Assembly (NCBI RefSeq): GCF_004331435.1
Contig: NZ_SJKA01000004.1
Location: 496,001-560,000, forward strand
Source of the DNA: Kribbella sindirgiensis
Lineage (GTDB): Bacteria > Actinomycetota > Actinomycetes > Propionibacteriales > Kribbellaceae
Length of the DNA stretch: 64,000 bases
Reading direction: 5' to 3'
Both the position numbers and the translations under genes were made by a program. The notes beneath the pieces are model-generated. The model did not search any database. It was not told where the DNA came from and saw only the letters and a list, made by a program, of their open reading frames with translations. Below are positions 1 to 9,753 of this stretch, piece by piece (the first letter of the stretch is position 1; each line of letters begins with the position of its first letter).

Positions 1-55
1 GCAGTACAGCGGCCGCGGTCGCGGCGGAGGCTCGTTTCGAGGTCAGGATCTTCAT
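1..55 (-). CDS. Secreted or membrane protein, N-terminal fragment cut by window edge
   Basis: Reading the minus strand from an ATG at 55 gives 18 codons with a basic start followed by Ala/Val-rich residues (MKILTSKRASAATAAAVL), typical of a signal peptide or N-terminal membrane anchor. A weak GGCAGG stands just upstream. The gene is divergent from hypA, so the roughly 150 bases between them should hold both promoters. Function cannot be judged because the rest lies outside the window. Confidence 0.45.
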   Translation of the reverse strand, partial: MKILTSKRASAATAAAVL

Positions 56-205
56 ACCTGCCACGATGCGGACTCCGCCGCGGAAGTTGCGTCGTCTCGT
101 ACTTCCCCTCCGGACGTGGAGCGGCTCCCCGAGCCAACCGCGGGCTCAACAACCCGCAACTCTCCGCCGTTGCCGGGTCGCCGTGCCCGGCCTACCGTCG
201 GGAGG

Positions 206-535
206 GTGCATGAGCTCGCCATCACGGAGAGCATCGTCGATGCGATCGTCGAGAAGGTCGGCGACGGACCGGTGGCCGCCGTCCGGCTGGAGATCGGGCG
301 GCTGTCCGGGGTGGTGACCGACTCGATCCGGTTCTGCTTCGGGCTCGTGGCCGCCGGGACCGGGCTGGACGGCGCCCGGCTGGACATCGACGAGCCGTCC
401 GGGCGGGCGTACTGTCGGGACTGCCGACGGGAGTTCGCGCTCGACGACCCGATCATGCTGTGCGACTGCGGCAGTGCCGATCTCGACATTCTGGCCGGTC
501 AGGAACTGCGGATCGTCTCGGTGGAGGTGCGGTGA
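206..535 (+). CDS. hypA: HypA, nickel chaperone for [NiFe] hydrogenase maturation
   Basis: A 109-aa protein that with HypB delivers Ni(II) to the hydrogenase large subunit. The GTG at 206 is chosen because it puts His at position 2 (M-H-E-L-A-I-T-E-S), the nickel ligand of the family. The zinc site is visible as CRDC near residue 72 and a second Cys pair spaced CDC, where the textbook form is CxxC; the following GSADLDI block is normal for HypA. It is followed after one base by hypB, so the two are translationally close. No hydrogenase structural gene is in the window. Confidence 0.93.
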   Translation: MHELAITESIVDAIVEKVGDGPVAAVRLEIGRLSGVVTDSIRFCFGLVAAGTGLDGARLDIDEPSGRAYCRDCRREFALDDPIMLCDCGSADLDILAGQELRIVSVEVR

Positions 536-536
536 C

Positions 537-1292
537 ATGTGCAGCACCTGCGGATGCGGTGGCGAGGACGCGAGCACCAGGGTCACGCTCGTCGACGGCC
601 CGCAACCCCACGAGCACCCTCACCCCCACGACCACACGCATGACCATGCGACCCGGACCGTACTGCTCGAGCAGGACATCCTGGCCAAGAACGACCTGCT
701 CGCCGCGGCCAACCGGCACCGCCTGGCCGAACGCGGCATCACCGCGATCAACCTGATGAGCTCCCCCGGCTCCGGCAAGACCACCCTGCTCGAGCGCACC
801 GTCACCGACCTCGGCGACCGCCGCGAAACCCTCGTGATCGAAGGCGATCAGGAGACCTGGCTGGACGCCGAGCGGATCCGGTCGACCGGCCGCAAGGTGG
901 TGCAGATCAACACCGGCGCCGGCTGCCACCTGGATGCCGAGATGTTCGGCCGCGGGCTGACCGAGCTCGCCCCGCCCGACGGCTCACTGGTCTTCGTCGA
1001 GAACGTCGGCAACCTGGTCTGCCCGGCCCTGTTCGACCTCGGCGAGTCGGCCCGGGTCGTGATCATCTCGGTCACCGAAGGCGCGGACAAACCGGCGAAG
1101 TACCCGTACATGTTCCGCACCGCCGACCTCGTCCTGCTGAACAAGGTCGACCTGCTCCCGTACGTCGACTTCGACGTCGACCTGTGCCTGGACCTGATCC
1201 GTCGTCTGCGACCCGACGTCGAAATGCTGGCTGTCTCCGCGACCCGCGGCGACGGCCTCGACGCCTGGCAGTCCTGGCTCGCGGACCACTAA
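537..1292 (+). CDS. hypB: HypB, GTPase for nickel insertion into hydrogenase
   Basis: A 251-aa SIMIBI-class GTPase. The N-terminus has the high-affinity nickel motif (Cys2, Cys5, Cys7 in MCSTCGCG), followed by a His-rich nickel-storage stretch at about residues 25-37 (repeated HPH/HDH/HTH). The P-loop is GSGKTT at about 78-83 and the base-recognition motif is NKVD. The start lies one base after the hypA stop. Its TAA overlaps the stop of the convergent hypE by 3 bases (1290-1292 against 1289-1291), so there is no spacer or terminator between the two converging units. Confidence 0.95.
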   Translation: MCSTCGCGGEDASTRVTLVDGPQPHEHPHPHDHTHDHATRTVLLEQDILAKNDLLAAANRHRLAERGITAINLMSSPGSGKTTLLERTVTDLGDRRETLVIEGDQETWLDAERIRSTGRKVVQINTGAGCHLDAEMFGRGLTELAPPDGSLVFVENVGNLVCPALFDLGESARVVIISVTEGADKPAKYPYMFRTADLVLLNKVDLLPYVDFDVDLCLDLIRRLRPDVEMLAVSATRGDGLDAWQSWLADH

Positions 1293-2372
1293 CAGATCCG
1301 GGGCAGCTGCTCTCCGATCGGTGTGTCCACCACCCGGGTGGCACCGAACGCCGTCTTCGTCACGACCATCCCGGGATGCGCCTCGACGCACTCGCCGATG
1401 ATCGCCGCGTCTGCACCGAGCGGATGCGCCCGCATCGCCGCGAGGACGGCGTCCGCGTCGTCACGGCCCACGATCGCGAGCAGCTTGCCCTCGTTCGCGA
1501 CGTACAGCGGATCGAGTCCGAGGAACGCGCAGGCGTTGGCGACCGCCTCCGGCACCGGCAGTGCGGTCTCAGTCAGCTCGACGCCGACCCCGGCGGCCTT
1601 GGCGATCTCGTTCAGCGAGGTCGCGACGCCGCCCCGCGTCGGGTCGCGCAGGGTGTGCAGGTCGAGGCAGACGTCCAGCATCGCCGCGACCAGGCCGTTC
1701 AGCGGCGCACAGTCGCTGACCACCTCGGTGCCGAACGAGATGCCCTCCCGCACGCTCATGATCGCGATCCCGTGCACCCCGATCTGGCCGCTGACGATGA
1801 CGACGTCCCCGGGAACCGCTCGCTGCGGGCGGATGTCGACCCCGGCCGGGACCAGCCCGACGCCGGCCGTGTTGACGTACACGCCGTCCCCGTGACCGGC
1901 GTCGACGACCTTGGTGTCGCCGGTGGCGATCGTCACGCCGGCCTGCCGCGCCGCCTCGCCCAGGTCCGCCGCGATCCGGGCGACCACGGACAGGTCGACG
2001 CCTTCCTCGAGGATGAAGCCGCAGGACAGGTACGCCGCCTGCGCACCGCTCATCGCGAGGTCGTTGACCGTGCCGTTCACGGCCAGGTGCCCGATGCTGC
2101 CGCCGGGGAAGAGCAGCGGCTGCACCACGAACGAGTCGGTCGAGAACGCCAGCCGGGCCTCGCCGAGCGTGAACACCGCCGAGTCCGTCAGCGCGCCGAG
2201 GACCGGGTTCGCGAACGCGGGCACGAAGAGGTGCTCGATCAGCTCACCCGACATCTGTCCGCCGCCCCCGTGGCCCATCACGACCTTCGGGTGATCGCGC
2301 AACGGCAGCGGACAGACCCATCCGTCGAAGTTCGGCGGATCGGGCACGGAGGGATCCGGCAGCATGACGTGC

Positions 2373-2380
<8 letters not shown>
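1289..2380 (-). CDS. hypE: HypE, cyanide-forming hydrogenase maturation protein
   Basis: A 363-aa PurM-like ATPase that dehydrates the thiocarboxamide on its own C-terminal Cys to give the CN ligand of the NiFe(CN)2CO centre. The diagnostic C-terminus PRIC is present and ends the protein. The [11 protein letters not shown] stretch near the N-terminus matches the nucleotide-binding start of the family. The start is a GTG that overlaps the hypD stop by 8 bases, so it is the last gene of the hypF'-C-D-E unit. Confidence 0.94.
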
Positions 2381-3487
<1,107 letters not shown>

Positions 3488-3491
<4 letters not shown>

Positions 3492-3805
3492 TGCGAGGCT
3501 TCCTCCCAGTCGGTCCCGGGCGGGCGGCGTTCACCGGCCTGCCGCGCGGCGAGGCCCCACTGATCGCCGAACTCCTCCTCAAGCGCCCCGAGTTTGCGGT
3601 AGAGCTCGAGCGACTGCATCGCGGACTCCTCGTCGAGGCGCTGCAGCGCGAACCCGACGTGCACGATGGTGTACTCGCCCACCTGCAGATCCGGCAGGTA
3701 CTCCAGGCAGACGTCCTTCAGTACGCCGCCGAAGTCCACCTGACCCATCCGGGTCCCGTCCTCCTCGCGGATCTCCACGACCTTCCCCGGTACGGCTAGA
3801 CACAT
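3488..3805 (-). CDS. hypC: HypC, hydrogenase assembly chaperone
   Basis: A 105-aa protein starting [11 protein letters not shown]. Cys2 is the essential residue that contacts the HypD-bound iron and later the large subunit. The core ends near residue 80; the remaining roughly 25 residues ([13 protein letters not shown] and on) are an extension beyond typical 75-95-aa HypC. The start is preceded by a clear GGGAGGG ribosome site. The start overlaps the end of the truncated hypF by 10 bases and the stop overlaps hypD. Confidence 0.95.
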
Positions 3806-5280
3806 GATGTTTCCCTCCCTGGGCGACGCGCCGCGACGGCCAGCTGGCCGAGCGCGAGTCCGGCATCCGTCGGCGGCACCCGGCGATGCCGCAGCACCGT
3901 GAACCCGGCACCGGTCAATGCCGTGGTAGTTGCCGATAGCAACACACGGTTGACGAACACGCCGCCGGACAGGGCGACCGTGGTCAGTCCGCGGGCGGCG
4001 CGGACCCGCACGGCCAGCGTCACCGTCAGTTCGGCCAGGCTCTGGTGGAACCGGGCGCTCACGACCCCCGGTTCCACTCCGGCCAGTACGTCGTACGCCA
4101 CGCCGGCCAGCACTGGCGCCGGATCGATCTCCTCCCCTGTAACCGCGAACTCGTAGCTGCCGAGTCCTCGATCTGACGAGACCAGTCCTTCCAGCTCGAT
4201 CGCGGCCTGCGCCTCGTACCCGGCCCGGTGACAGACCCCGGCCAGCGACGAGACCGCGTCGAACAACCTGCCCATACTCGACGTCGGAGCACAGGCGATG
4301 TCCTTGTCCAGCTGGGTTCTGAGCAGTTCCAGCTCCGGCCCGGCGCACGCGCGCACCGACGGCAGTCGCGGGTCCCACGGCAGGCCGGCGGCAAGCAGGT
4401 GCGACAACGCCATCCGGCAGGGGTTGCGGACACCTGCATCGCCGCCGGGGAGCGGCACGTACTTGAGGTGCGCGTAGCGCTCGAACCCGTCGTACGTGGC
4501 GAGCAGTACCTCACCACCCCACACCGCCCCGTCCTCGCCGTACCCGGTCCCGTCGAAGGCGAACCCGATGACGCGGCCTTGATACCGGTGCTCGGCCATC
4601 ACCGAGGCGAGGTGCGCGTGGTGATGCTGTACGCCGACCACCGGCCGCCCGGCCGCGTGCAGCTGAGCCCATTGCCGCGACCGGTACGACGGATGCTTGT
4701 CCGTCACCAGCACCTCGGGCCGGACTCCGGTCAACTGCTCGAGGTGCTGCTCGGCCCGCTCGAACGCCTGCAGTGTCGCGAGGTCGTCCATGTCGCCGAC
4801 ATGCCCCGAGAGCCACGCGTACTGCCCGTTGCCGAGACAGAAGGTGTTCTTCAGGTCCCCGCCTACCGCCAGCGCCGGCCGGACCGGGACCGGCAGGTCG
4901 ATCGGGAACGGCGCATACCCACGGGACCGCCGGACCGGCAGCTCGCTGTCGTCGACGATCCGTACGACGGAGTCGTCGCAGGGCACGTGGATCGGGCGAT
5001 CGTGGCCGAGCCACGCGTCGGCCAGACCGGCCAGCCGCGTCAGTGCCTCGCCGTCGGAGGTGACGATCGGCTCACCGGACAGGTTGCCGCTCGTCATCAC
5101 CAGCACACACGGACCGGGCTGGTCGAACAGCAACTCGTGCAGCGGCGTGTACGGCAGCATCACCCCGAGGTCAGGGTTGCCGGGGGCAACTGCTTCGGCA
5201 ACGGCCGCACCGGGCCGGCGCCGGAGCAGCACGATCGGGTGCCTGCTGCCGGTGAGCAGTTGCTCCTCCGCGGCATTAAT
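3796..5280 (-). pseudogene. hypF: HypF carbamoyltransferase, N-terminally truncated
   Basis: Only the C-terminal two thirds of HypF is present. Homology begins abruptly near 5280 (RRINAAEEQLL), inside the YrdC-like domain. It continues through LGVMLPYTPLHELLF, GNLSGEPI and the Kae1-like half (VQHHHAHLASV, FDGTGYGEDGAVWGGE, LSGGVFVNRVL) to a TAG at 3796. The acylphosphatase domain, the zinc fingers and the first half of YrdC (about 250-270 residues of a roughly 750-aa family) are missing. Upstream sequence in this frame is a shadow of the PLP gene, whose TAA lies at 5276-5278. Possible restarts are GTG 5232 or ATG 5160. The remaining part is undamaged, so it may still be translated, but it cannot hydrolyse carbamoyl phosphate as full HypF does. 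Confidence 0.85.
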
Positions 5281-6334
5281 GCGACGGAGTCGCAGATGGA
5301 AACTCCTCGCGGCGGACCTGCGCGGATTCCCTCCGGTCCCACGACATCGCCGACCACGGCACCGCGAGCTCGTCCAGCGAGTCGATCTCCCGCGGCCGCA
5401 TCGACGCCATCGGCCGCGCCTCGGCATGCCGGGCGAACGCGGTCTCGACGTACCGCGTCCCGGTGTCCGCGGCCAGGAAGACGTGTTTCCGGCCGCGATC
5501 GCAGTTGTGCTCCCACAACGCCGACAGGTACGCCGCCCCGGCGGACAGCCCCGCGAAAACGCCGGACGTCCGGAGCAGATCCACCGCGGCCGACATCGCG
5601 TAGTCGAAGGAAACCCAGTGCAACCGGTCGTACAACTCGTGCCGCACGTTCCGGAACTCGATCGAGCTGCCGATTCCGGCGATGATCATCTCCGGGTCCT
5701 GCGTGTGCCCGGCCCCGAACGTGATGCTGCCGAACGGCTGGACGCCGACCAGGTTCACGTCCCGGCCGCGGTCCCGCAGGTACGCCGCGATCGCGCCGGT
5801 GGAGGCGCCGGTTCCGACGCCGCCGACCAGGCACAGCGGACCCGACGGCACCAGCTCGGCCACGAGATCCGCGATCGCGCCGTACCCGAGGTAGTGGATG
5901 TCGTCGTGGTACTGCTGCATCCAGTGGTACGTCGGGTTGTCGCGGAGGATCTCGCCGATCCGGCGGACCCGGAGGTTCTGGTCGAGCTGCAGGTTGTTCG
6001 ACGACGGCACCTGTTCGATGGTCGCGCCGAGGATCTCGAGCTGGATCTTCAGCGTCCGGTCGACCGTGGTCGAGCCGACGATGTGGCACTTCATCCCGTA
6101 CCGGTGGCAGGCGAGTGCGAGGGCGTGCGCGTAGATGCCGCTCGAGCTGTCGATCAGCGTGTCACCGGGCCGGACCTGCCCGGTCTCCAGGAGCCGGCGG
6201 ACGGCGCCGAGCGCGGAGTACACCTTCATGGTCTCGAACCGCAGGCAGATCAGATCGTCCCCGGCGCCGGAACTGACGCGGATCGGGTCCGGGTCCTTGA
6301 TGGCCTCCGCCAGGTGGTCGTGCAGTCGCGTCAT
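5276..6334 (-). CDS. Fold-type II PLP enzyme of the cysteine synthase/SbnA-like superfamily
   Basis: A 352-aa protein. The ATG at 6334 is chosen for its AAGGAG site and because the sequence upstream belongs to the palindromic element. Recognisable parts are SSSG at about 63 (position of the SGNTG loop), the phosphate-binding GGVGTGASTG, VFAGLSAG and the final ADTGTRYVET. It is divergent: the usual S-x-K-D-R lysine motif is not evident, the best Schiff-base candidate being Lys37 in ETMKVYS, and the Asn of SGN is replaced. It follows the ABC importer genes on the same strand and its stop abuts truncated hypF. A role in making a diaminopropionate-type metallophore precursor, as SbnA does, is possible; O-acetylserine-type chemistry is the alternative. 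Confidence 0.72.
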   Translation of the reverse strand: MTRLHDHLAEAIKDPDPIRVSSGAGDDLICLRFETMKVYSALGAVRRLLETGQVRPGDTLIDSSSGIYAHALALACHRYGMKCHIVGSTTVDRTLKIQLEILGATIEQVPSSNNLQLDQNLRVRRIGEILRDNPTYHWMQQYHDDIHYLGYGAIADLVAELVPSGPLCLVGGVGTGASTGAIAAYLRDRGRDVNLVGVQPFGSITFGAGHTQDPEMIIAGIGSSIEFRNVRHELYDRLHWVSFDYAMSAAVDLLRTSGVFAGLSAGAAYLSALWEHNCDRGRKHVFLAADTGTRYVETAFARHAEARPMASMRPREIDSLDELAVPWSAMSWDRRESAQVRREEFPSATPSH

Positions 6335-6364
6335 CGGCGCGGTTCGCTCCTTGAGTCGGTGGTT

Positions 6365-6527
6365 GGGCGTGTCTCCCAACCCCACGCCGTCGCGAGCAGG
6401 TGCCCGGCGGAGTGCCTCGGCGAGCGGGAGCGGAGGGGTCGATGTGGTTTCATCGTTCCCTTCGCTCCTGCTCGGCGAGGTGCCCGTCGGGTGCCGCGCA
6501 GTAGGCGTGGGGTTGGGAGACACGCCC
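6365..6527. repeat. 163-bp palindromic element with 24-bp perfect inverted ends
   Basis: Bases 6365-6388 and 6504-6527 are exact inverted copies (left arm begins gggcgtgtctcccaac). Inside, a further imperfect inverted match (about 6412-6430 against 6460-6480, core cggcgag/ctcgccg) extends the symmetry, so the whole element can fold into one long hairpin. Both strands read in one frame encode GVSPNPT...VGLGDTP. It lies between the double-ATPase gene and the PLP gene, supplies the last residues and stop of the ATPase, and ends 30 bases before the PLP start. No transposase or target duplication was seen. MITE-like or REP/BIME-like repeat, possibly an attenuator or processing site. Confidence 0.75.
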
Positions 6528-8030
6528 ATGCACGGGCGGAGTCTTGGGGTTGTCGCCGATCCGGGTGGCTGCGACCAGCCGCCGGGTCAGCTCGTGGCGC
6601 GGCGCGGTCGTGAGCGTCGCGGGCGGGCCTTGCTCGACCACGCGGCCGGCGTCGAGGACCAGGACCCGGTCCGCGACGGCCGCGACCAGGCGCAGGTCGT
6701 GACCGATCCAGATCAGCGCCGTACCGCGGTCCTTGAGCTCGGTCAGCAGGTCGACGACCAGCGCCGTACCGTGATCGTCGAGCGCGGTGGTGATCTCGTC
6801 GCAGATCAGTACGTCGGGGTTCGCCAGGACTGCTCGCGCCAGGGCCGCGCGTTGCAGTTCGCCACCGGACAGGCGGCTCGGCGGGCGCGCTGCGGTGATC
6901 GCGGCGACGCCGAGACGGGCGAGCGTGGCGACGGCTTCGGCGTGTGCCTGGTCCGGCGCGAGTCCGCGCAGGCGTTGCGCCGTACGGGCGACCTGCTGGT
7001 CGACGGGCCGTCGTTCGTCGAAGGAGCCGCGGACCTCCTGCCAGACGTACTGGACGCGGCGGTGCTGGTCGCGGGAGCGTTTGCGGAGCACCGGGAGCGG
7101 TTCGTCGTCGAGCAGGATGGTGCCGGTGTAGCGCTCGTGCAGGCCGGCCAGGCAGCGGGCCAAGGTGGTCTTGCCGCTGCCGGAGCGGCCGACGACGCCG
7201 AGGCAGGCGCCGGCGCGGACGGCGAGGTCCGCCTCGTGCAGGACGACGTCGCGGCCGCGCGGGCGCAGCGAGGCTGACAGGTTCATTGCCGTTAGCAACG
7301 GTTGCCCGGCGGTGGAGGTTCCCGGGAGTTGCAGGTCCGGTGCGGGCGGGAGTACGTCGGTGGCGATCACTTGCCCGGCGTCGAGGACGACGACCCGGGA
7401 CGCGAGCGCTCGGACCAGGTCGAGATCGTGACTGAGCAGCAAGATGCCGAGGCCGGTGGCGGCGAGATCTCTGAGTTCGTGGACGAGTTGCAGGCGGGTG
7501 ATCGAGTCGAGTCCGGTGCTCGGTTCGTCGAGCACGAGGACCGTCGGGCGGCAGGTAAGCGTCTGGGCAAGCGCTACTCGTTGGCGCTGGCCGCCGGAGA
7601 ACTGGTGCGGAAAACGTTTGAGAGTTGCGCGATCTCCGGGCAGCTGGGCCGCGCGGACGGCCTCGCGCGGGTCGCCGTCGTGCAACTTCGCCAGCTCCTG
7701 CAGCGTCGTACCGATCCGCCGGGCCGGGTTGAGCGCGCTGCCGGGATGCTGCGGCATGTAGGCGACTACGCGGCCGCGTACCCCCGGCGCTGCCCTGGTC
7801 ACTCCGTTGCCATCAACAACCAGCTCCCCACCAACCTCAACCCGCCCGGTCAGTCGTACGCCATCACCGTGCTCGCCTAGCAGTGCTAGCGCCGAGGTCG
7901 TCTTCCCCGACCCGGAGGCACCCACCAGCGCCGTCACCTCCCCCGCGACAACGTCGAACGACACGTCGTCGACCAGCACCGCGCTCCCAGCAGTCGCGGA
8001 CAGCCCAACCACACGCACCACCGGGGTCAT
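6450..8030 (-). CDS. ABC importer double ATPase (DppD-DppF/NikDE type fusion)
   Basis: A 526-aa protein holding two complete nucleotide-binding domains. Domain 1 has Walker A GASGSGKTT at 37-45, signature FSGGQRQR and Walker B LVLDEP. Domain 2 has GRSGSGKTT, LSGGELQR and LICDE. This is the fused form of the two ATPases of peptide/nickel-type importers. The ATG overlaps the stop of the upstream permease (ATGA). The last roughly 25 residues (from HGRVSQPHAYC) are encoded by the palindromic element at 6365-6527 and are probably not part of the original protein. Confidence 0.93.
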   Translation of the reverse strand: MTPVVRVVGLSATAGSAVLVDDVSFDVVAGEVTALVGASGSGKTTSALALLGEHGDGVRLTGRVEVGGELVVDGNGVTRAAPGVRGRVVAYMPQHPGSALNPARRIGTTLQELAKLHDGDPREAVRAAQLPGDRATLKRFPHQFSGGQRQRVALAQTLTCRPTVLVLDEPSTGLDSITRLQLVHELRDLAATGLGILLLSHDLDLVRALASRVVVLDAGQVIATDVLPPAPDLQLPGTSTAGQPLLTAMNLSASLRPRGRDVVLHEADLAVRAGACLGVVGRSGSGKTTLARCLAGLHERYTGTILLDDEPLPVLRKRSRDQHRRVQYVWQEVRGSFDERRPVDQQVARTAQRLRGLAPDQAHAEAVATLARLGVAAITAARPPSRLSGGELQRAALARAVLANPDVLICDEITTALDDHGTALVVDLLTELKDRGTALIWIGHDLRLVAAVADRVLVLDAGRVVEQGPPATLTTAPRHELTRRLVAATRIGDNPKTPPVHGRVSQPHAYCAAPDGHLAEQERRER

Positions 8031-8818
8031 CGTGTGCTCTCCACGAGGCGGCGTGATCTGTGGACGAGGCGGTCGGCGAGGAGGTTGAAACCCAAGGTGA
8101 AGGAGACGAGGAGGAGGGCCGGGGCGAGGACCGACCAGGGTTGGAGGAGCAGACCTTCGCGGTTGCGGGACACGCTGACGGCCCAGTCCGGCGCGGTCGG
8201 GCTCAGGCCGAGGCCGAGGAAGTTGACCGAGGCGACGAGGAACACCGCGAGCGTGATCCGGGTGCCGAGATCCGCCGCCACCGGGCCGAGAACCGAGCGT
8301 CCGACGTACCCGAGCTGGATGGTGACCCACGACTCCCGCTGCATCCGCAGCGCCTCGACCACCGGTCCGCTGGCGGCGTCCAGCGCGGCGGCCCGGACGA
8401 GTCGGGCGACGGTCGGGACGTTCATCATCGCGACGGCGACGGTGATCGCCGCAGCGGACGCGCGCCAGCCGACCGCGACCACGCTGATGACGAGGAGGGA
8501 CGGGAGCGGCAGCAGTACGTCGAGCGGCCGCATCATGCCTTCGTCCAGCCACCGTTGCCGGGTCGACGCGGCCGTCAGCCCGATCAGCCCGCCCACCAGA
8601 TACGCCAGCAGCACCGCCCCGATCGCCATCCCGAGCGCCGTCCGCCCACCCACCAACAGCAGACCCAGAACGTCCCGTCCCAACCCGTCCGTCCCCAGTA
8701 CTCCTTCGGACGAGTAAGGCAGACCCGTCCGCCCGTCGTACGGCACAACCGGCCCAACCACCGCAACCGCCAACGGCACTGCAACGAGCCCCAGCGAGAC
8801 AACTTCACGGGGGTTCAT
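8027..8818 (-). CDS. ABC importer permease, DppC/NikC type
   Basis: A 263-aa membrane protein with about six hydrophobic segments. The N-terminal part carries the GTDGLGRDVLGLLLVGGRTAL motif common to the DppC/OppC/NikC subfamily, and an EAA-like loop (AALDAASGPVVEALRMQ) that contacts the ATPase. Start and stop overlap its neighbours by 4 bases, making one translational chain of permease, permease and ATPase. Confidence 0.92.
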   Translation of the reverse strand: MNPREVVSLGLVAVPLAVAVVGPVVPYDGRTGLPYSSEGVLGTDGLGRDVLGLLLVGGRTALGMAIGAVLLAYLVGGLIGLTAASTRQRWLDEGMMRPLDVLLPLPSLLVISVVAVGWRASAAAITVAVAMMNVPTVARLVRAAALDAASGPVVEALRMQRESWVTIQLGYVGRSVLGPVAADLGTRITLAVFLVASVNFLGLGLSPTAPDWAVSVSRNREGLLLQPWSVLAPALLLVSFTLGFNLLADRLVHRSRRLVESTR

Positions 8819-9753
8819 CGGAGAATCTCCGAGCGCGGGACCAGCCGGTTGCAGAGCAGGTCGGCGCCGAGGTTGATGAGGAGCGCGGCAACGGCAAGAA
8901 CAAGCGTGAGGCCTTGCACCGTTGGGATATCCCGGGTCTCTACCCCGTCCACGAGCGCGGTCGCGAAGCCTGGAATGGCGAAGATCGCTTCCACCACCAG
9001 CACTCCACCGAGGAGCGTGTCGCCAGTGCGCGCCAACTCTTGCACCCCGGGAACCGCCGCGTTCGGCAGCACATGCCGGAGCAACAACTGACGACGAGGA
9101 ATGCCGAGCCGTCGAGCCTGCGTCACATACTCGGCGTTCAAAGCAGCAACCGTCCCCGCACGGACCTGACGCGACAGCAAACAGACGGTCCGACCGAAGA
9201 GCACAGCAATAGGCAGGATCAGCAGCGCAGGCGAGGACAGCAGGCTCCCGCCGATCCACGTAGCCGGCAACCAGCCAAGCTTCAGCGAAAACACAGCCAC
9301 CAGCACAACAGCGATCACGAAGTCCGGAATCGCCGACAACGCCAACGTGACCGAAGTGATCGCCCGATCGACGCGACCGTTCTCACGCGTCCCCATCACG
9401 ATGCCCAGGGCAACGGCCAGAGGAACGACGATCGCGAGCGTCGCCAGCGTGAGTACGAGCGTCGCGCCGATCGAGCTCCGCACGATGTCGGCCACCGGTC
9501 CCCCGCTGATCAACGACGTACCGAGATCGCCCGTCAAAACATTGCCCAGCCAGTGCACGAACCGCTCGACCGGCGGCTGGTCGAGACCGAGCTCCGCCCG
9601 CAGCGCGGCGACCTGGGACGGCGTCAGCGTCTCGGTGAACCGCAGGTCCGCCGCGTCTCCCGGCAGCAGCGACGTCAGGACGAACACCAGCACCGAGAGC
9701 ACCGCCAACTGAACGACGGCGAGCCCCGCCCGTTGAGCGGCGTACGACCGCAT
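8815..9753 (-). CDS. ABC importer permease, DppB/NikB type
   Basis: A 312-aa membrane protein. It shows the DppB/NikB features: first helix, a long extracytoplasmic region with LRAELGLDQPPVERFVHWLGNVL and GDLGTSL, then the binding-protein-dependent transport domain with an EAA loop (EYVTQARRLGIPRRQLLLRHVLPN). The ATG follows the TGA of the binding-protein gene directly (TGAATG). Confidence 0.93.
   Translation of the reverse strand: MRSYAAQRAGLAVVQLAVLSVLVFVLTSLLPGDAADLRFTETLTPSQVAALRAELGLDQPPVERFVHWLGNVLTGDLGTSLISGGPVADIVRSSIGATLVLTLATLAIVVPLAVALGIVMGTRENGRVDRAITSVTLALSAIPDFVIAVVLVAVFSLKLGWLPATWIGGSLLSSPALLILPIAVLFGRTVCLLSRQVRAGTVAALNAEYVTQARRLGIPRRQLLLRHVLPNAAVPGVQELARTGDTLLGGVLVVEAIFAIPGFATALVDGVETRDIPTVQGLTLVLAVAALLINLGADLLCNRLVPRSEILR

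Noticed and set aside
5160..5427. A start codon that would give a complete HypF
   Set aside because: The frame upstream of 5280 is out-of-phase PLP-gene sequence without acylphosphatase or zinc-finger motifs.
6334..6529. Longer PLP protein starting at 6529
   Set aside because: The extra 65 residues are encoded by the palindromic element and lack similarity to PLP enzymes; the ATG at 6334 has a good ribosome site.
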